Positions 31,281-35,343 of a stretch of 35,343 nt of DNA are shown piece by piece. The position numbers and the translations under genes are program-made. The stretch is from Dactylosporangium sp. (GTDB taxonomy: Bacteria; Actinomycetota; Actinomycetes; Mycobacteriales; Micromonosporaceae): NCBI GenBank assembly GCA_025965915.1, contig JAOPWA010000036.1, positions 1 to 35,343 on the forward strand, in the 5' to 3' direction. Under the pieces are notes generated by a model that was not told where the DNA came from, did no database searches, and was given only the letters and a program-made list of their open reading frames with translations. Each line of letters starts with the position of its first letter. The stretch's first letter is position 1.

Positions 31281-32486
31281 ATGAGGAGCATCCACAGTGG
31301 CGTGTGGCGCCCCGAGGACCGGGCCGAGTCGAGGTACCGGTACCTCCCCGTTGACGTGCCGCCCGGCGCCCGGAGCTTGGGGGTGTCGCTGGCCTATGAC
31401 GCTGGCCAGGGTGTGCTGGACCTCGGCTGTCTGGACCCTGACGGTCAGTTCCGTGGCTGGTCGGGCGGCGCACGGTCGGAGTTCACCATCACGCAACGGT
31501 GGGCGACACCCGGCTATCTGCCCGGTCCGGTCACCCCCGGCTCCTGGCGCGTGGTACTCGGCCTGCACCGCGTACCGCCGGAGGGCGTCAGCTGGACGGT
31601 CACCGGGGAGGCCGCGCTGGCGGTTCCCGACGCGCCGGAGGTAGGTGCCGTCGCGACACCGGCCCGGCCGCCGTCCCGTAATCTGCCCGCCCCGCCCGGC
31701 CTCACCTGGCTCGCGGGCGACCTGCACTCCCACACCGTGCACTCCGACGGGGCGTTGACCGTCGCGCAGTTGGCCGTGCTCGCCGCCGGCAACGGCCTGG
31801 ACTTCCTCGCGGTGACCGATCACAACACCGTCTCTCACCACGGCGAGCTCACCGCGGCGGGCGAGGCGGGAGGGCTCGTGCTCGTACCGGGGCAGGAGAT
31901 AACCACTGATCGTGGACACGCGAACGCCTACGGCGACATCGGTTGGGTCGACTTCCGGCGCCCCGCGAACGAGTGGCTGTCCGCGGTCGACGCGCGCGGC
32001 GGCCTGCTGTCGGTCAACCATCCGCTCGGCGGGGACCTCGCCTGGCTGCACCCGCTCGACGAACGGCCACCCCTTGCCGAGGTATGGCACTCCGGTTGGT
32101 GGGACCGCACGTGGGGAGCGCCACTCGCCTGGCTGCTCGCCTGGGGAGCCGACACCGTCCCGGTCGGCGGGTCGGACTTCCACTCGCTCGTCCAGCCGGA
32201 GCGGCCGGGTCACCCGACCACCTGGGTGGCCTGCGAGGAACGTACGGTCGACGGTGTACTGGCCGGGCTCGCCACGGGACTGGTGGCGATCACGGAGTCA
32301 CCGACCGGACCCGCGCTGCTGCATATCGGCGACGAACTGATAGCGGTTGACGCCGACGGGACACTGCTGGTCGACTTCACCGGCCGGCGGCGGCCGGTCC
32401 GCGGTGACCGGGTGGCATTCGCGGCAGGTAGCGGGCCGCACTGGTTGGAGGACCATCGCGCCCAGGTGCTCGCGCTGTCCGCCTGA
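31281..32486 (+). CDS. PHP-domain metallohydrolase (CehA/McbA family-like)
   Basis: WLAGDLHSHTVHSDGALTVAQLAVLAAGNGLDFLAVTDHNTVSHHGEL, LVPGQEITTDRGHANAYG, LLSVNHPLGGDLAWLHP, PVGGSDFHS. ATG at 31281. Confidence 0.88.
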   Translation: MRSIHSGVWRPEDRAESRYRYLPVDVPPGARSLGVSLAYDAGQGVLDLGCLDPDGQFRGWSGGARSEFTITQRWATPGYLPGPVTPGSWRVVLGLHRVPPEGVSWTVTGEAALAVPDAPEVGAVATPARPPSRNLPAPPGLTWLAGDLHSHTVHSDGALTVAQLAVLAAGNGLDFLAVTDHNTVSHHGELTAAGEAGGLVLVPGQEITTDRGHANAYGDIGWVDFRRPANEWLSAVDARGGLLSVNHPLGGDLAWLHPLDERPPLAEVWHSGWWDRTWGAPLAWLLAWGADTVPVGGSDFHSLVQPERPGHPTTWVACEERTVDGVLAGLATGLVAITESPTGPALLHIGDELIAVDADGTLLVDFTGRRRPVRGDRVAFAAGSGPHWLEDHRAQVLALSA

Positions 32487-32565
32487 CCGGATCGGTACGG
32501 TTCGCCAGATCCCATCTGTGCCATCCGCGTGTTTGGGCTACCCGTCCGGATGGTAATCGAGATCC

Positions 32566-33366
32566 ATGTCCGTCGCACACAAGTCCATGCTCATCATCCA
32601 GCAGGCCGCGCTGGTCCAGCTCGCGCTCGTCGCGTTCGCCGTGCTCTCGGTCGCGTGCATGATGGTGCCCGAGGGGCGCCGCCGACTGTTCGAGACAGCG
32701 ACCCGCATGGGCGCGGCACGGCTACGGCGCAGCCGTCAGGCCACGCGGGCCGCGGACCTGCGCCGTTACGCCGACGAGGTGGCGGTGGCCGCCGGCCGGG
32801 CGGCGACGACCGCCGAGCGCCGGCGCGAGGAGTGGATGGTGGCGCAGCGCAACCGCGAGGCGGCGTGGCAGGCGTACGAGGCCGCGGACGCCGCCGCGCG
32901 GCGGGCGACGGAGGCGGCGGTGTACCTGACGCCGGACACCTCCGCCGCGCCCGGTGACGTCACCGCCAATCAGCGGCGCCTACACGACGCGGCCACGGAG
33001 GCGTACCGGCGCGGAGAGCTGTCGGCCGAGCAGTTGGCCGATGTGCTGGCACACCGCAACGGCTGGGACCCGCGGCTACACCCATGCGAACAGGAGGCGA
33101 GGCTGCGCCGGGTCGTCCGCGAACGGTTGCTCTCGGCATACCGGACGGCGTCGGAGATGGAGCGGGCGGCCCGGCATGCGGCCGATACGGCGGCAACGGC
33201 CAAGCGGAGCCTGGACGACGAGGCGTTTGCCGCGGCCGAGCGGGCGCGACGGACCCGTAACCGGCCCGCGCCGGAAGAGCCGCGCCGCACGGATGATGAC
33301 CACCGGCGCCCCGTGGGCGTACCGGCTCAGGTTCGCAGATCGCTGACGGCCGAGCCGCGGCACTAG
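32566..33366 (+). CDS. Membrane-anchored Ala/Arg-rich coiled-coil hypothetical protein
   Basis: N-terminal TM (LIIQQAALVQLALVAFAVLSVACMMV) followed by a long basic/acidic helical region; strong codon bias. Confidence 0.65.
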   Translation: MSVAHKSMLIIQQAALVQLALVAFAVLSVACMMVPEGRRRLFETATRMGAARLRRSRQATRAADLRRYADEVAVAAGRAATTAERRREEWMVAQRNREAAWQAYEAADAAARRATEAAVYLTPDTSAAPGDVTANQRRLHDAATEAYRRGELSAEQLADVLAHRNGWDPRLHPCEQEARLRRVVRERLLSAYRTASEMERAARHAADTAATAKRSLDDEAFAAAERARRTRNRPAPEEPRRTDDDHRRPVGVPAQVRRSLTAEPRH

Positions 33367-33406
33367 GAGTCGAAGACCACGACGGAGCGGGCGCCCTCGC
33401 CGCGAC

Positions 33407-34084
33407 TCATGCGGGCGGGGCCGGCAATATGCCCTCCGCCGGCGGGGCCGGCAGTGGGCCGACGACCTGCTCGTACACTGCTGTCAATCCGTCGATCAGC
33501 GAGTCCAGACCGAGGGCGAACGCGCCCTCGTCGACGCTCTTCTGGTGCTCGGCGAGCCGGTGCGCCTGGGTCAGGTGCGGGTATCGGTCGGCGTAGAGTC
33601 GGGGATCCTCGACGAAGCCGCGGGCGAACGAGCCAAGCGCCGAACCGGCGACGAAGTAACGCATGAGCGCTCCGATGTGGGTGGCGCGGGCCGGCGGCCA
33701 TCCCGCGTCGACAAGCCCGCCGTACACCGCGTCCGCCATCGCGAGCGCCGCGGGCCGCCGGCCGGGGCCCTGTGCGAGATAGGGAACGATATTCGGGTGC
33801 GCTGCCAGGGCGTCGCGGTACGAGCGCGCCCACCGGCGCAGCGCCATCCGCCAGTCGTGCCGGCTGAAGATGGAGACATCGACCTGTCCGGTGATCGCAT
33901 CCGCGACGGCATCGAGGATGTCGTCCTTGGTGGCGAAATGGTTGTACAGCGACGGCCCCTGCACGCCCAACTCGGTGGCCAGGCGGCGGATGGACAGCGC
34001 GGCCAGACCTTCGGAGTCGATGAGCGCGGTCGCGGTCTCGACGATGCGCTGCCGGTTCAGCAGGGCCTGGCGCGGTCGAGCCAT
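33407..34084 (-). CDS. TetR-family transcriptional regulator (TetR_C-like C-terminal domain)
   Basis: MARPRQALLNRQRIVETATALIDSEGLAALSIRRLATELGVQGPSLYNHFATKDDILDAVADAITGQVD. ATG at 34084 preferred over 34237. Confidence 0.92.
   Translation of the reverse strand: MARPRQALLNRQRIVETATALIDSEGLAALSIRRLATELGVQGPSLYNHFATKDDILDAVADAITGQVDVSIFSRHDWRMALRRWARSYRDALAAHPNIVPYLAQGPGRRPAALAMADAVYGGLVDAGWPPARATHIGALMRYFVAGSALGSFARGFVEDPRLYADRYPHLTQAHRLAEHQKSVDEGAFALGLDSLIDGLTAVYEQVVGPLPAPPAEGILPAPPA
33414..33453. repeat. 27-bp period duplication in the 3' end of the TetR gene
   Basis: ggcggggccggca at 33414 and 33441; encodes LPAPPAEGI LPAPPA. Confidence 0.7.
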
Positions 34085-34218
34085 GAGCGGCCTCCGGGAA
34101 CTTCGAGATTCGAGTCGACGAGACTTGGGCCGAACTCTGCCACACCAGGGGACTGGACGTCGAAAAACTTGCACCGCTAGTTTAAAGGGGTTCGGGGCGA
34201 CAACACGACGGAGAACAC

Positions 34219-35343
34219 ATGGATCTGGCGCTCTCACCGGAGCAGGCGGCCGTACGGCAGCTCGCCGCCGACTTCGTCAACCGCGACGTGATGCCACACG
34301 CCGCCGAGTGGGACCGCCGGGAGTCGGTCGACATCGGCATCGTCAAGAAACTCGGGGAGCTCGGCTTCCTTGGGCTGACCATCCCCGAGGAGCACGGCGG
34401 GTCCGGCGGCGACCACCTGGCGTACTGCCTCGTCCTTGAGGAGCTGGGCCGTGGCGACTCGTCCGTACGCGGGGTGGTCTCGGTGTCGCTCGGGCTGGTC
34501 GCGAAGACGATCGCGACCTACGGCACCGAGGAACACAAGCGCGACTGGCTGCCGCGACTGTGTGCCGGTGAGGCCCTCGGGTGCTTCGCGCTCACCGAGC
34601 CGGACACCGGCTCCGACGCCGCTTCGCTGCGTACCCGCGCGGTACGCGACGGCGACGACTGGGTCATCTCCGGTACCAAAATCTTCATCACCAACGGCAC
34701 CTGGGCCGACATCGCGCTGGTCTTCGTGCGCACCGGCGGCGACGGGCACCGCGGCGTCACCGCGCTGCTCGTGCCGACCGACGCCCCCGGCCTGCGCCGC
34801 AGGGAGATCCACGGCAAGCTCGGACTGCGTGGGCAGGCGACCGCCGAGCTGGTCTTCGACAACGTCCGGGTGCCCGACTCAGCCCGCCTGGGTGAGCCGG
34901 GCAAAGGCTTCAGCATCGCGATGGCGGCCCTGGCGAAGGGCCGGATGTCGGTCGCGGCCGGCTGCGTGGGCATCGCGCAGGGCAGCCTGGACGCGGCAGT
35001 CTCCTACGCCCGCCAGCGGGAGCAGTTCGGCAAGCCGATCGCCTCGTACCAGCTCGTCCAGCAGCTCATCTCGAACATCGCCGTCGACACCGCCGCGGCG
35101 CGGCTGCTGGTCTGGCGGGTCGCCGACCTCATCGACCGCGGTGAGCCGTTCGCCACGGAGTCGTCGATGGCGAAGCTGTTCGCCAGCGAGGCCGCCGTGC
35201 GCGCCGCCAATGACGCACTGCAGGTCTTCGGCGGCTACGGCTACGTCGACGAGTACCCGGTCGGCAAGTACCTGCGCGACGCGCGCGTCACCACGCTCTA
35301 CGAAGGCACCAGCCAGATCCAGCAGTTGCTTATCGGGCGCGCG
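34219..35343 (+). CDS. Acyl-CoA dehydrogenase (3' end outside window)
   Basis: MDLALSPEQAAVRQLAADFVNRDVMPHAAEWDRRE..., CFALTEPDTGSDAASLRTRA, ISGTKIFITNGTWAD, YGYVDEYPVGKYLRDARVTTLYEGTSQIQQLLIGRA. Confidence 0.95.
   Translation, partial: MDLALSPEQAAVRQLAADFVNRDVMPHAAEWDRRESVDIGIVKKLGELGFLGLTIPEEHGGSGGDHLAYCLVLEELGRGDSSVRGVVSVSLGLVAKTIATYGTEEHKRDWLPRLCAGEALGCFALTEPDTGSDAASLRTRAVRDGDDWVISGTKIFITNGTWADIALVFVRTGGDGHRGVTALLVPTDAPGLRRREIHGKLGLRGQATAELVFDNVRVPDSARLGEPGKGFSIAMAALAKGRMSVAAGCVGIAQGSLDAAVSYARQREQFGKPIASYQLVQQLISNIAVDTAAARLLVWRVADLIDRGEPFATESSMAKLFASEAAVRAANDALQVFGGYGYVDEYPVGKYLRDARVTTLYEGTSQIQQLLIGRA

Noticed and set aside
1-35343. Mobile elements, integrases, tRNA or rRNA genes
   Set aside because: No transposase/integrase motifs, terminal inverted repeats with target duplications, or tRNA cloverleaf sequences were recognised by eye; a tRNAscan/ISEScan run would be decisive.

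Overview
High-GC actinobacterial chromosomal segment (Micromonosporaceae/Streptomyces-like by codon usage and gene content; this taxonomy is inference). About 27 protein-coding genes are supported. (i) 1-11.2 kb: a presumed methylated-amine/amino-alcohol catabolic regulon: APC permease, choline/ethanolamine-kinase-like phosphotransferase, HAD phosphatase, DMGDH-like FAD oxidoreductase with GcvT domain, GntR/UTRA regulator and a second DAO-family flavoenzyme. It is interrupted by a DUF2237 gene, a sulfotransferase, an LPITG-anchored DUF4082 protein and decayed coding sequence. (ii) 11.3-15.5 kb: an amide module: MarR regulator, AmiC-like cytosolic binding protein, APC permease, acetamidase/formamidase. 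(iii) 15.6-18.6 kb: DUF574-type methyltransferase, TetR divergent from two small membrane proteins, XRE-type protein. (iv) 18.7-24.4 kb: Pot-type polyamine ABC transporter with a divergent PucR regulator. (v) 24.5-35.3 kb: LigD-like phosphoesterase-ligase, second DUF574 methyltransferase, DivIVA-like protein, GH38 alpha-mannosidase divergent from a PHP hydrolase, coiled-coil membrane protein, TetR and acyl-CoA dehydrogenase (truncated by the window). The most unusual signals are: (a) about 16 independent short tandem duplications, mostly 15-18 bp units, concentrated at gene starts and ends, with units of 3n length whenever inside ORFs and mostly non-3n between genes; (b) a dre-like GGTCTAGACC operator shared by two distant transcription units of the putative amine regulon; (c) a precisely gutted deazaflavin-dependent nitroreductase remnant. 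No tRNA, rRNA, CRISPR array or IS element was recognised.
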